Below, one piece after another: positions 1 through 6,809 of a stretch of DNA of 8,629 nt. Both the position numbers and the translations under genes were made by a program. The notes under the pieces were generated by a model. That model was not told the origin of the DNA. It saw nothing but the letters and a program-made list of their open reading frames with translations, and did not search any database. This DNA comes from Methylotenera_A sp040387095. Its GTDB lineage: Bacteria; Pseudomonadota; Gammaproteobacteria; Burkholderiales; Methylophilaceae. The DNA lies in NCBI GenBank assembly GCA_040387095.1, contig JAZKEJ010000173.1:1-8629 (forward strand). The letters run 5' to 3'. The first letter of the stretch is position 1. Every line of letters starts with the position of its first letter.

Positions 1-21
1 TTTAAATAAAGAAAGGAAATT

Positions 22-261
22 ATGTCTACCGCAACACTCACCTCTAAAGGACAAATCACTATTCCTGCTCCTGTAAGAGCATCTTTAGGATTAAAAATCG
101 GCAGTAGAATTGAGTTTGTAGCAACACAAGACGGGCAATACTTAATGATTGCCGCCAATAAACCGGTGCAAGCATTAAAAGGTTTATTGCGTAAACCCAA
201 TACGCCGATTACGATTGAACAGATGAATCAGGTAATTGCACTAGGTGGTAGCAAGCTGTGA
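22..261 (+). CDS. vapB: AbrB/SpoVT-fold antitoxin (VapB/MazE type)
   Basis: This 79-residue protein is the likely antitoxin of the pair formed with the next gene. Residues 1-45 match the swapped-hairpin AbrB DNA-binding fold: a start such as STATLTSKGQITIPAPVR followed by LGLKIGSRIEFV is the usual signature of VapB/MazE/AbrB proteins. The C-terminal part (about 50-79, PITIEQMNQVIA) is the short tail that in this family wraps the toxin and blocks its active site. The ATG has a good ribosome binding site, AAAGGA, five to six bases upstream. The stop codon overlaps the toxin start in a GTGA, so the two are translationally coupled. In the family the complex usually represses its own promoter, but only 21 bases upstream are present, so no operator can be judged. 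VapB or a MazE-like name is equally fair; the toxin type argues for VapB. Confidence 0.88.
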   Translation: MSTATLTSKGQITIPAPVRASLGLKIGSRIEFVATQDGQYLMIAANKPVQALKGLLRKPNTPITIEQMNQVIALGGSKL

Positions 262-653
262 TTGGTATAGATACGAATGTTTTAGTGCGCTATATTGCGC
301 AAGATGACGCTAATCAATCTCAAAAAGCTACGCAATTAATTGAATCGCTATCGGCTGAAATGCCTGGGTTTGTAACGCTGATTTCTGTTGTTGAACTTAT
401 TTGGGTGATGCAAGGTTGCTATAAAGCGACAAAAACAGAGTGTGCTGCCATATTACAAACGCTTTTACGTACTAGCGAAATATTGCTAGAAAATGCTGAG
501 CTTATTGCGCAGGCTTTAAATAGTTATAATTTATCGAATGCTGATTTCGCTGATTGCTTGATTGTAAGCTGTGCCAATCATGCAAAATGTTCTGGTGTGA
601 TGACTTTTGATAAAAATGCAGCGAATACTGCAGGTATGCTTTTAATTGAATAG
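258..653 (+). CDS. vapC: PIN-domain ribonuclease toxin VapC
   Basis: This 131-residue protein is a complete PIN domain, the Mg2+-dependent endoribonuclease fold of VapC toxins, which typically cleave tRNA or rRNA and stop translation. The acidic residues that hold the metal are all present: D5 in IDTNVLVRY, E46 in VVELIW, D96 and D99 in NADFADCLI, and D118 in TFDKNA. The length is normal and nothing suggests inactivation. It starts with GTG at 258, sharing four bases (GTGA) with the antitoxin stop, so its translation probably depends on ribosomes finishing the antitoxin. This start is supported because IGIDTN directly after the initiator is the usual PIN beginning. The natural RNA target cannot be read from sequence. 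Confidence 0.92.
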   Translation: MIGIDTNVLVRYIAQDDANQSQKATQLIESLSAEMPGFVTLISVVELIWVMQGCYKATKTECAAILQTLLRTSEILLENAELIAQALNSYNLSNADFADCLIVSCANHAKCSGVMTFDKNAANTAGMLLIE

Positions 654-665
654 TCAATAATCTAA

Positions 666-687
666 AAGTAGTTAGGAATTGCTACTT
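666..687 (-). terminator. Weak hairpin at convergent gene ends
   Basis: AAGTAG (666-671) and CTACTT (682-687) can form a six-base stem, plus a G-T pair, around the stop codon of the minus-strand sensor gene. Read on the minus strand it is followed by TTTAG, a poor T-tract. It lies between the convergent vapC and sensor-rhodanese genes, where a terminator is expected, but it is weak and may be chance. Confidence 0.25.
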
Positions 688-1814
688 CGCGTCCCGCCTT
701 CTAACACTTCAGCCTTTAAACCACATTGCGCCAAAATAAATGCTGCAGCACTGCTGCGACGGCCTGTTTGGCAATACACAATGTAATTTTTTGTTTGGTC
801 TAAGTCTTGTGCAAAGCTGCGTAACTCGTGCAAAGGTGCGTTAATTGCGCCATCAATATGTTCATGTTTATATTCTGATGGAAAGCGCACGTCTATCCAC
901 ACTGCGTTGCCACTGGCTACTTTTTCATCAGCAGTTTGTTTGTTAATGCAGTTAACAATAGGCGCTTTTAATAATTCAATAAAATCTTGTTTCTGTAAAC
1001 GCAGCAGTTTTCCATTGGTTTTCATGGCAACGGTTGCATTGCGTTTATTGTCTGATGCCAGCGCTTCTTCGCCAAAACCTGCGCCTGTGGAGATTTCTGC
1101 CAAGATAACCGGCGGCTGGCTGATATCAGTAATACGGCTAACCACTGCGGTGCCTTGCTGAATCAGATAGTAGTAATCGCCTTCTTGCCCCTGCCTAATA
1201 ATGATTTGATTGGCCTGTACCTCTAGCACTGTCATACGCTCAAACATGGCCTCGATATTTGCAGGCGGCAATCGATTAAAAATACCATTACGCACCTGAA
1301 AAGCATGAAAACTGGCAGCATCTAACTGTGGGTTATTTTGCTGGGCGTTATCTTGTTGTCCCTTATCTTGTTGTCCGCTATTTTGCGCAGTATTGGTTTG
1401 TGATTTAACCTGCGCTGGCGGATAGCCTGATAACTGATCCCAAGTCATCATAATATCCAGTAAATCTAAATCGATGCGCACAATTTCGATTGGCGTTAAT
1501 GCAATGGTATCTTTAATTTCTAAACGTTCGGTATCCAATGGATGTTTAGCTGCATCAGTACCTGCGCGTAAAATCACCTTATGACCATTTTGATAGCGAA
1601 CACCTAAATCGCCTTTAACCAGATATAAGGCTTGCGTGGTGATATTCATGCGAGTCGGGTCTAAATCTTTGCTCACCTGTTCTACAATACACAGCGCTGC
1701 AAGTTCTTCTAAACGATTAGGTGATAATCTGGCGATTGGCTCAAAACGCGACAGCAGCGTTTTGCTGATCGGCAAGCCGGCCGACTGATTAGGCGCTAAA
1801 TTGTTTGTTTGCAT
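672..1814 (-). CDS. Dual cyclic-nucleotide-binding-type domain protein with C-terminal rhodanese
   Basis: This 380-residue cytoplasmic protein has three parts. Residues about 20-130 resemble a cyclic-nucleotide-binding (cNMP) beta-roll without a recognisable phosphate-binding cassette, so it is probably degenerate. A Gln/Asn/Asp-rich linker covers about 138-165. Residues about 175-285 form a second cNMP domain with a good cassette (GAGFGEEALASDNKRNATV, with E249/E250 and R258, the positions that contact ribose and phosphate). Residues about 287-376 are a rhodanese domain with WIDVRFPSEYKHEHIDGAIN and the active loop CQTGRRS, catalytic C348. It may couple a nucleotide signal to sulfur transfer, but that is inference. 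An in-frame TAA four codons upstream makes ATG 1814 the first possible start; no clear Shine-Dalgarno is seen. The gene lies 19 bases after the phosphodiesterase-like gene, so the two are likely co-transcribed. There is no DNA-binding helix-turn-helix, so it is not a Crp-type regulator. Confidence 0.85.
   Translation of the reverse strand: MQTNNLAPNQSAGLPISKTLLSRFEPIARLSPNRLEELAALCIVEQVSKDLDPTRMNITTQALYLVKGDLGVRYQNGHKVILRAGTDAAKHPLDTERLEIKDTIALTPIEIVRIDLDLLDIMMTWDQLSGYPPAQVKSQTNTAQNSGQQDKGQQDNAQQNNPQLDAASFHAFQVRNGIFNRLPPANIEAMFERMTVLEVQANQIIIRQGQEGDYYYLIQQGTAVVSRITDISQPPVILAEISTGAGFGEEALASDNKRNATVAMKTNGKLLRLQKQDFIELLKAPIVNCINKQTADEKVASGNAVWIDVRFPSEYKHEHIDGAINAPLHELRSFAQDLDQTKNYIVYCQTGRRSSAAAFILAQCGLKAEVLEGGTRSSNS
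1332..1391 (-). repeat. 15-bp in-frame tandem repeat (Q-rich linker)
   Basis: Four consecutive 15-base units encode TAQNS, GQQDK, GQQDN and AQQNN (residues 142-161 of the sensor-rhodanese protein). The middle two are nearly identical: TTATCTTGTTGTCC occurs at 1348-1361 and 1363-1376. The outer two are diverged. The unit is a multiple of three, so gain or loss of copies would only change the linker length between the two cNMP-type domains. Confidence 0.8.
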
Positions 1815-1833
1815 GATGTATGTTTAAAATCGC

Positions 1834-2598
1834 TTACAGATTAAATATTTGCTGGTGTTGCAATGCTACACAGTGCTGGGTTTTTGGATTTGCGGTAATT
1901 TCTTGCATAATCGTGCTGTCTTCACCCGGTTTAAGATGTGTAATATAAACTCCTGGCTGTGCGTGCATATGCGCCAACTCTTCTGCCAAACTGGCAGGGC
2001 ATAAATGTTTTGAAAGCGCTGCTAAATCGCGCTCTGCATTGCTAAAGGCGGTTTCTATAATCAACACTTTTAAATTATCAATCTGATTCACATTATGCCA
2101 AAAATCAGCACTGCCTGCTGTGTCACCGGTAAATACCAAGCTATTTTCTCCACTATCAATTTGATAGCCAACTGCAGGAATCACATGATTAGCTGGCACA
2201 GCAGTAATGGTTTTGCCGTCGATTTTTATGCCGTTTCCAACAGTGATTTCATTGTATTGTAAAAATGGCGTATCAACATCAGGTATAGCATTAAAGTTTG
2301 GCCAAATCAGCCAGTTAAAAATATGTTGTTTAAGGATGTTAATCGCTTCAAGCGTAGCATGCACGGTAATTGGCTCGCTACGTAAACCCATAACGGTATC
2401 TAATAATAACGGAATAGACACGATATGGTCTAGATGCGTATGCGTGACAAAAATATGGTTAATTTTAAGAAGCGCTTCTAGCGACAAATCGCCTACACCT
2501 GTTCCCGCATCGATTAATACATCATCATCGACCAATAATGCAGTAGTGCGCATATTGCCGCCAATTCCACCGCTACAACCGAGTATTTTTATTTGCAT
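1834..2598 (-). CDS. Metallo-beta-lactamase-fold hydrolase, probable class II 3',5'-cyclic-nucleotide phosphodiesterase
   Basis: This 254-residue cytoplasmic protein has the full metallo-beta-lactamase fold. It carries the metal motif HTHLDH (53-58), H138 in ANHVIP, D159 in TGDT, H198 in SKHLCP and H221 in THLKPG. The Leu in HxHLDH, followed by IVSIPLLL, resembles the class II cyclic-nucleotide phosphodiesterase signature more than RNase Z, which usually has HxHxDH with other residues and a longer body. The likely reaction is hydrolysis of cAMP or cGMP to the 5'-monophosphate; which nucleotide is used cannot be told. The next gene, 19 bases downstream, encodes a cyclic-nucleotide-binding-type protein, which supports this reading. 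An in-frame TAA four codons upstream fixes ATG 2598 as the first start. An AGGAAA lies about 13 bases upstream, which is far for a ribosome binding site. The alternative is an RNase Z-like or other MBL hydrolase. Confidence 0.82.
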   Translation of the reverse strand: MQIKILGCSGGIGGNMRTTALLVDDDVLIDAGTGVGDLSLEALLKINHIFVTHTHLDHIVSIPLLLDTVMGLRSEPITVHATLEAINILKQHIFNWLIWPNFNAIPDVDTPFLQYNEITVGNGIKIDGKTITAVPANHVIPAVGYQIDSGENSLVFTGDTAGSADFWHNVNQIDNLKVLIIETAFSNAERDLAALSKHLCPASLAEELAHMHAQPGVYITHLKPGEDSTIMQEITANPKTQHCVALQHQQIFNL

Positions 2599-2969
2599 TT
2601 GATTTAATTATTTTCCTATACGTCGCTGTTTTTAAACAATTTTCTGGATTTAGATTTAACTTAACCATTGATTTTTCCTAATAATTGCATTAACTAAAAA
2701 TACCATTGCAATTGACGTATAGCGACGCTTGCGTAAATGCCATCACGTTACGATTATTGTGTATGATTTGCGTCAAAGCTGTCAAAAATTCATGCATTAT
2801 TGAGGTGATTAAGCAGGTTAAGTGCTGTTAAAATAGGTATTAGCAATAAATCTGCCAACAACTTAATAGGCGCTTTGCTGTGTATTCTTAATTAATATTG
2901 CCTATTTGTATTTGTTAAGCCAAGTATGCTCAAAGTGAAAAAATAAATGACAAAGTGATGATGATTTAA
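2599..2969. other. Divergent intergenic region, no gene seen
   Basis: This AT-rich stretch of 371 bases separates the minus-strand phosphodiesterase gene from the plus-strand esterase gene, so it must hold promoters for both. No reading frame with a ribosome binding site is seen. It contains several short inverted matches: AATTGCA 2683-2689 with TGCAATT 2707-2713, AAATAGG 2831-2837 with CCTATTT 2901-2907, and related 7-base matches between 2617-2627 and 2714-2727. None is long enough to assign a function. Confidence 0.6.
2826..2834 (+). promoter_or_regulatory. Possible extended -10 element
   Basis: TGTTAAAAT matches an extended -10 (TG, one base, then TAAAAT) about 135 bases upstream of the esterase start. 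No good -35 hexamer lies 16-18 bases before it. The identical nine bases occur upstream of xseB at 3706-3714. In AT-rich DNA this could be chance. Confidence 0.25.
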
Positions 2970-3626
2970 ATGACCGAACTTCCAATAGAAATATCAACAA
3001 CTGAAACGGTTAACGCAAGCGTGATTTGGTTACACGGATTAGGCGCAGACGGCAACGATTTTGTGCCCGTGGTAAAAATGCTTAACTTACCAAATGTGCG
3101 CTTTATTTTGCCACATGCACCCTACCGAAAAATTACACGCAACAACGGTTACGAAATGCGCGCTTGGTATGATATTTACGGCTTAACACCCATCAGCCGC
3201 GAAGACGCAACAGGCATTCAGGAAAGCCAGTCACAAATAGAAAGTTTGATTGCAAAGGAAATCAGTCTTGGCGTGCCAGCAAATCGCATTGTGCTGGCAG
3301 GCTTTTCGCAAGGCGGTGCAGTCGCACTGCACACCGCACTCCGTTATACACAAACGCTGGCTGGCGTAATTGCACTCTCGACTTACTTACCATTAAGAGC
3401 CAATTTGACAACGGAAAAAAGCGCCGCCAATCAACAAACACCTATTTTTATGGCACATGGCAGCGATGATGCGGTGATTACCTTGGAAACCTGTCAATTA
3501 TCATTAAACTTGCTGCAAGCAGAACATTACACAATAAACTGGCGCGAATACGCAATGGAACATTCGGTTTGCGCGCAGGAGATTGAGGACATCAGGCAGT
3601 TTTTATTAACCGTTATAAAACAATAA
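2970..3626 (+). CDS. Carboxylesterase / phospholipase-type alpha/beta hydrolase
   Basis: This 218-residue protein belongs to the phospholipase/carboxylesterase (acyl-protein thioesterase-like) family of about 220 residues. It hydrolyses short- to medium-chain carboxyl esters; the natural substrate is unknown. The catalytic triad is visible: S113 in GFSQGG, D167 in HGSDDAVI, and H198 in YAMEHSVC. The oxyanion-side motif WLHGLGADGNDF (20-31) and the family-typical RAWYDI (64-69) are also present. No signal peptide is seen, so it is cytoplasmic. An in-frame TAA directly precedes the ATG, so the start is secure, although no clear Shine-Dalgarno is seen. It stands alone: the divergent gene is 371 bases away and xseB follows after 161 bases. 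Confidence 0.93.
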   Translation: MTELPIEISTTETVNASVIWLHGLGADGNDFVPVVKMLNLPNVRFILPHAPYRKITRNNGYEMRAWYDIYGLTPISREDATGIQESQSQIESLIAKEISLGVPANRIVLAGFSQGGAVALHTALRYTQTLAGVIALSTYLPLRANLTTEKSAANQQTPIFMAHGSDDAVITLETCQLSLNLLQAEHYTINWREYAMEHSVCAQEIEDIRQFLLTVIKQ

Positions 3627-3705
3627 CTTTTAAGTGTAAAAATGCATTAAGTTTGTCATAATTGTCAATTAGATGCGTTTTTAATCCCGCAACAATCATT
3701 AGTTT

Positions 3706-3714
3706 TGTTAAAAT
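3706..3714 (+). promoter_or_regulatory. Possible extended -10 element before xseB-ispA-dxs
   Basis: TGTTAAAAT, the same nine bases as upstream of the esterase, ends 73 bases before the xseB start in the 161-base gap. A -35 at the proper spacing is not obvious. It is the best candidate promoter for the operon that starts at xseB. Confidence 0.28.
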
Positions 3715-3787
3715 CGGGCTCATAGCCGCACCTTTTTTTACTTAAATAGCGATACAAAAAACCCATTCAAAATGATTCCATTTAAAC

Positions 3788-4039
3788 ATGAAACAATCTA
3801 AATCGGCTGCCCCAGCAAACGACGGCATTAGCTTTGAGCAGGCGATTGTTGAGCTTGAAACGATTGTAAGCCAAATGGAGCTAGGTAATTTGGCATTGGA
3901 TGAGTCATTTAATGCGTATAAACGTGGGGCAGAATTATTGAAAATCTGTCAACAATCTTTAAATAATGTAGAGCAACAAGTGCGCGTGTTGACCGATGCG
4001 CAGAAACTGGCATCTTTTGAACCGAGTGATGAGCAATAA
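3788..4039 (+). CDS. xseB: Exodeoxyribonuclease VII small subunit
   Basis: This 83-residue protein is the small subunit of exonuclease VII, which with several copies per XseA large subunit degrades single-stranded DNA from both ends. The family pattern is clear: ISFEQAIVELETIVSQMELGN, then LALDESFNAYKRGAELLKICQQSLNNVEQQV, two antiparallel helices (about 14-70) with the conserved LE.IV..ME.G and G..L...C...L positions. The length is normal for the family. An in-frame TGA five codons upstream makes ATG 3788 the only sensible start; no strong ribosome binding site is seen. It is the first gene of a unit with ispA and dxs, a linkage common in proteobacteria although the biochemical roles are unrelated. 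The large subunit gene is not in the window. Confidence 0.95.
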   Translation: MKQSKSAAPANDGISFEQAIVELETIVSQMELGNLALDESFNAYKRGAELLKICQQSLNNVEQQVRVLTDAQKLASFEPSDEQ

Positions 4040-4102
4040 CGCCATGGCGTTTCATACTAACAACCAGCCTGATTCTATTTCGCAAGGTGGTCCAAAATTA
4101 TC

Positions 4103-5017
4103 ATGACCGAACTTAATCTAGATCAAAAAGAGTCGTTTGAGATATGGGCTACCAGTCTGCAAGCGCGCATGGAAGGCGTGCTGGATGCGCACATGCCGTC
4201 GGCTACAACATTACCGACAAAATTACATGAAGCGATGCGTTATTCCGTATTGGGTGGCGGCAAGCGTGTACGTGCGCTGTTGGCTTATGCTGCTGGCGAA
4301 TTTTGTGGTGCAAAATTATCTACTATTGACCTGCCGGCGGCATCAGTCGAATTAATTCATGCCTTTTCATTAGTGCACGATGACATGCCTTGCATGGACG
4401 ACGATGATCTGCGTCGCGGTAAATTATCGACCCATAAAAAATATGGCGATGCTATCGCATTATTGGTGGGTGATGCATTGCAAAGTTTGGCGTTTCAATT
4501 AATTTCACAGGAAAAATCACTTAAGAACGCAACGCAAAAACTGCAAATGCTACATATATTAGCGCTTGCAAGCGGCTCCCGCGGCATGGCTGGTGGACAA
4601 GCCATTGATTTAGAAAGTATCGGCATTCCACTTACACGTGAAGAACTAGAACAAATGCACATTCACAAAACCGGTGCGTTAATCCGCGCAGCAGCTTTAT
4701 TAGGCGCTTACAGCAGCCAAGTGGATGACGAGGAAAAATTAAAAGCAATCGATCATTTTGCCAAGGCGATCGGTTTGGCCTTTCAAGTGGTCGATGATAT
4801 TCTGGATGCGGAATCAGACACCAAAACTTTAGGCAAAACGGCTGGAAAAGATGCACAACATAATAAATCTACTTATGTCACTATTTTGGGATTGTCCGAA
4901 GCCAAACAGTTAGCTACCGAGTTGCACGCAAATGCCATGGCGGCACTGTCTTATTATGGCCGCGAAGCTGATTTATTAAGGCAATTAGCCAACTTCATTA
5001 CCCATCGTAGTTTTTAA
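4103..5017 (+). CDS. ispA: Farnesyl diphosphate synthase ((2E,6E)-FPP synthase)
   Basis: This 304-residue trans-prenyltransferase condenses isopentenyl diphosphate with DMAPP and then GPP to make farnesyl diphosphate, the C15 precursor of quinone tails and undecaprenyl carrier lipid. The first Asp-rich motif is D93-D94-MPCM-D99, followed by DDDLRRG (100-106). The two extra residues between the aspartates are typical of bacterial FPP synthases. The second motif is D231-D232-IL-D235. GGGKRVR (51-57) binds the diphosphate, and GGQAIDL (164-170) and HKTGALI (188-194) are also family-typical. The size is close to the 299 residues of E. coli IspA. ATG 4103 is chosen because an in-frame TGA lies at 4070-4072 and no other start codon intervenes. 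An AAGGTGG at 4084-4090 is a rather distant ribosome binding site. The gene sits between xseB and dxs, as in many proteobacteria. Confidence 0.96.
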   Translation: MTELNLDQKESFEIWATSLQARMEGVLDAHMPSATTLPTKLHEAMRYSVLGGGKRVRALLAYAAGEFCGAKLSTIDLPAASVELIHAFSLVHDDMPCMDDDDLRRGKLSTHKKYGDAIALLVGDALQSLAFQLISQEKSLKNATQKLQMLHILALASGSRGMAGGQAIDLESIGIPLTREELEQMHIHKTGALIRAAALLGAYSSQVDDEEKLKAIDHFAKAIGLAFQVVDDILDAESDTKTLGKTAGKDAQHNKSTYVTILGLSEAKQLATELHANAMAALSYYGREADLLRQLANFITHRSF

Positions 5018-5046
5018 CTACCGTTCGCTTTAAACGATCATTGACT

Positions 5047-6637
5047 ATGCTTAATCTGTTAGATTCCATTCAATCGCCTGACGATTTGCGCAAATTAAAC
5101 CGCGACGAATTGGCGACTTTAGCTAAGCAATTGCGCACATTCTTAGTGGAAAGCGTTGCCAAAACAGGTGGCCATTTAGCTTCTAACCTAGGTGTGGTAG
5201 AACTCACTATTGCGCTACATTATGTATTTAATACGCCAGATGACCGCTTGGTTTGGGATGTTGGCCACCAAACTTATCCGCACAAAATACTCACTGGCCG
5301 TCGCGAAGCGATGGAAAATTTACGCAAGCCAAACGGCATTGCTGGCTTTCCGCGTCGAAGCGAAAGCCAGTATGACACTTTCGGCACAGGTCATTCCAGC
5401 ACTTCAATCTCGGCTGCCTTGGGCATGGCAATTGCCGCGCGGCAATCGGGGTTAGATAGACGCAGCGTGGCAATTATCGGCGATGGTGCGATGACTGCAG
5501 GCATGGCGTTTGAGGCATTGAACAATGCAGGCGATATGGATGCCAATTTATTAGTGATTTTAAATGACAACGACATGAGCATTTCTAATAATGTCGGTGC
5601 ACTTAACAATTATCTGGCACGATTATTATCCGGCCGTTTTTACGATAGCGTGCGTAAAAGCGGTAAAAAAGTATTGGGCGTGATGCCGCCGCCAGTTAAA
5701 GAATTTGCTAAACGTGCCGAAGAACATGCCAAAGGCATGGTAACGCCAGGCACGTTGTTTGAAGAGTTTGGTTTTAATTATATTGGCCCAATCGATGGGC
5801 ATGATTTGCCCGTTTTACTGGATACGCTTGCCAATATTCGCGAGTTAAAAGGCATGCAGTTTCTGCATGTAGTCACGCAAAAAGGCAAAGGTTTTGAGCC
5901 CGCCGAGGATAACCCCAACAAGTATCATGGCGTGAGTAAATTTGACCCTTGCAATGGCATTGCTGCCAGCACTTCACACGCAAAAACATATACGCAGGTT
6001 TTCGGCGAATGGCTGGTGGATATGGCGGATGCAGATAGCCAGTTAGTCGCGATTACGCCAGCCATGTGCGATGGCAGCGGACTAAACGTTTTCGCCGAAA
6101 AATATCCTAAACGCTATTTTGATGTAGGTATTGCAGAACAGCATGCATTAACTTTTGCCGCAGGTTTGGCNNNNNNNNNNNNNNNNNNNNNNNNNNNNNN
6201 NNNNNNNNNNNNNNNNNNNNNNNNNNNNNNNNNNNNNNNNNNNNNNNNNNNNNNNNNNNNNNNNNNNNNNCAGTAAAAAAATCGCCATTTTAAGCTTCGG
6301 CAGCATGTTAACTCCTAGCTTAGCAGCGGCAGAAAAACTGGATGCAACTGTTGCTAATATGCGCTTTGTAAAACCGCTTGATATTACATTGATACAGCAG
6401 TTAGCCAGCACGCATGATTTGATTGTCACCGCAGAAGAAAATGCGCTAATGGGTGGCGCAGGCTCAGCTGTATTAGAAGCAATGCAAAACATGCATTTAG
6501 AAAACCCTACATTATGTTTAGGTTTGCCTGATAGGTTTATTGAACACGGCGTACATGAATCCATGCTGGCAGAATGCGGATTAGATGCAGCCGGCATTAT
6601 TAGTGCCATTCAATTGAAACTTAATATTAAAAATTAA
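5047..6637 (+). CDS. dxs: 1-deoxy-D-xylulose-5-phosphate synthase (interrupted by assembly gap)
   Basis: Dxs is the thiamine-diphosphate enzyme that joins pyruvate and glyceraldehyde 3-phosphate, the first step of the MEP isoprenoid route and a source for thiamine and pyridoxal synthesis. The N-terminal part (375 codons before the Ns) shows DVGHQTYPHK (71-80), the ThDP-Mg motif GDGAMT (145-150) to NDND (173-176), and the catalytic-glutamate region GIAEQHALTFAAGLA (E364). After the Ns, 6272-6637 encodes the C-terminal transketolase domain, including MRFVKPLD and EENALMGGAGS, and ends at a normal TAA. The two sides are in different frames only because the N run has arbitrary length; about 120 codons are missing judged against E. 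coli Dxs as I remember it. ATG 5047 is preferred over an in-frame TTG at 5041 because MLNLLDSIQSPDDLRKL fits the usual start. No Shine-Dalgarno is visible. It follows ispA by 29 bases, likely the same operon. Confidence 0.95.
6171..6270. other. Assembly gap (100 Ns)
   Basis: This is a run of exactly 100 undetermined bases inside dxs, the standard placeholder for a scaffold join of unknown length. Reading frame and domain content on either side show that the real missing sequence is longer than 100 bases, roughly 360. Confidence 0.98.
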
Positions 6638-6710
6638 GCCATAAATACTGCTAAGACTTGATTTAATGCGTTTCATCTCAATATCAAGCATATTAGTAAT
6701 TGATTAAAAT

Positions 6711-6740
6711 AGTTTACTCATTTGCGCAAGCGAGTAAACT
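6711..6740. promoter_or_regulatory. 30-bp near-perfect palindrome upstream of folE2
   Basis: AGTTTACTC (6711-6719) and GAGTAAACT (6732-6740) are perfect nine-base inverted arms. The middle contains the palindrome TTGCGCAA (6722-6729), so the whole element is symmetrical apart from one mismatch (A6720/C6731) and one G-T pair. It lies 73 bases after the dxs stop and 69 bases before the folE2 start. No T-tract follows on either strand, so a standard intrinsic terminator is unlikely; an operator or an RNA hairpin in the folE2 leader is possible. A TAAAAT (-10-like) at 6705-6710 touches its left edge. Confidence 0.5.
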
Positions 6741-6809
6741 TAATGTTAAATTGATGTTCAATACTAGCCTCAAATTTAATGTTGCGCCAATTTGGAGTAC
6801 CCCTAAAAA

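Noticed and set aside
907..1161. Plus-strand frame opposite the sensor-rhodanese gene
   Set aside because: It is a shadow of the well-supported minus-strand gene, with no domain features.
2763..2831. A 22-codon plus-strand frame starting MICVKAVKN in the divergent spacer
   Set aside because: There is no ribosome binding site, no recognisable protein features, and such short frames are expected by chance in this spacer.
3716..3740. GGCT-CAT-AGCC followed by seven Ts, as a terminator for the esterase gene
   Set aside because: The stem is only four base pairs with a three-base loop and is separated from the T run by five bases, too weak to call.
5041..5046. TTG at 5041 as the dxs start
   Set aside because: It adds only two residues, has no ribosome binding site, and ATG 5047 gives the usual Dxs N-terminus.
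6148..6637. Separate genes on either strand that run through the N block
   Set aside because: They are artefacts of reading through Ns. The plus-strand frame after the gap is the C-terminal part of dxs, and the opposite-strand frame shows no protein family features.
6638..6809. A Zur-type operator upstream of folE2
   Set aside because: The repeated TTAATGTT segments are direct, not palindromic, and do not match a Zur box; the only strong palindrome has a different sequence.
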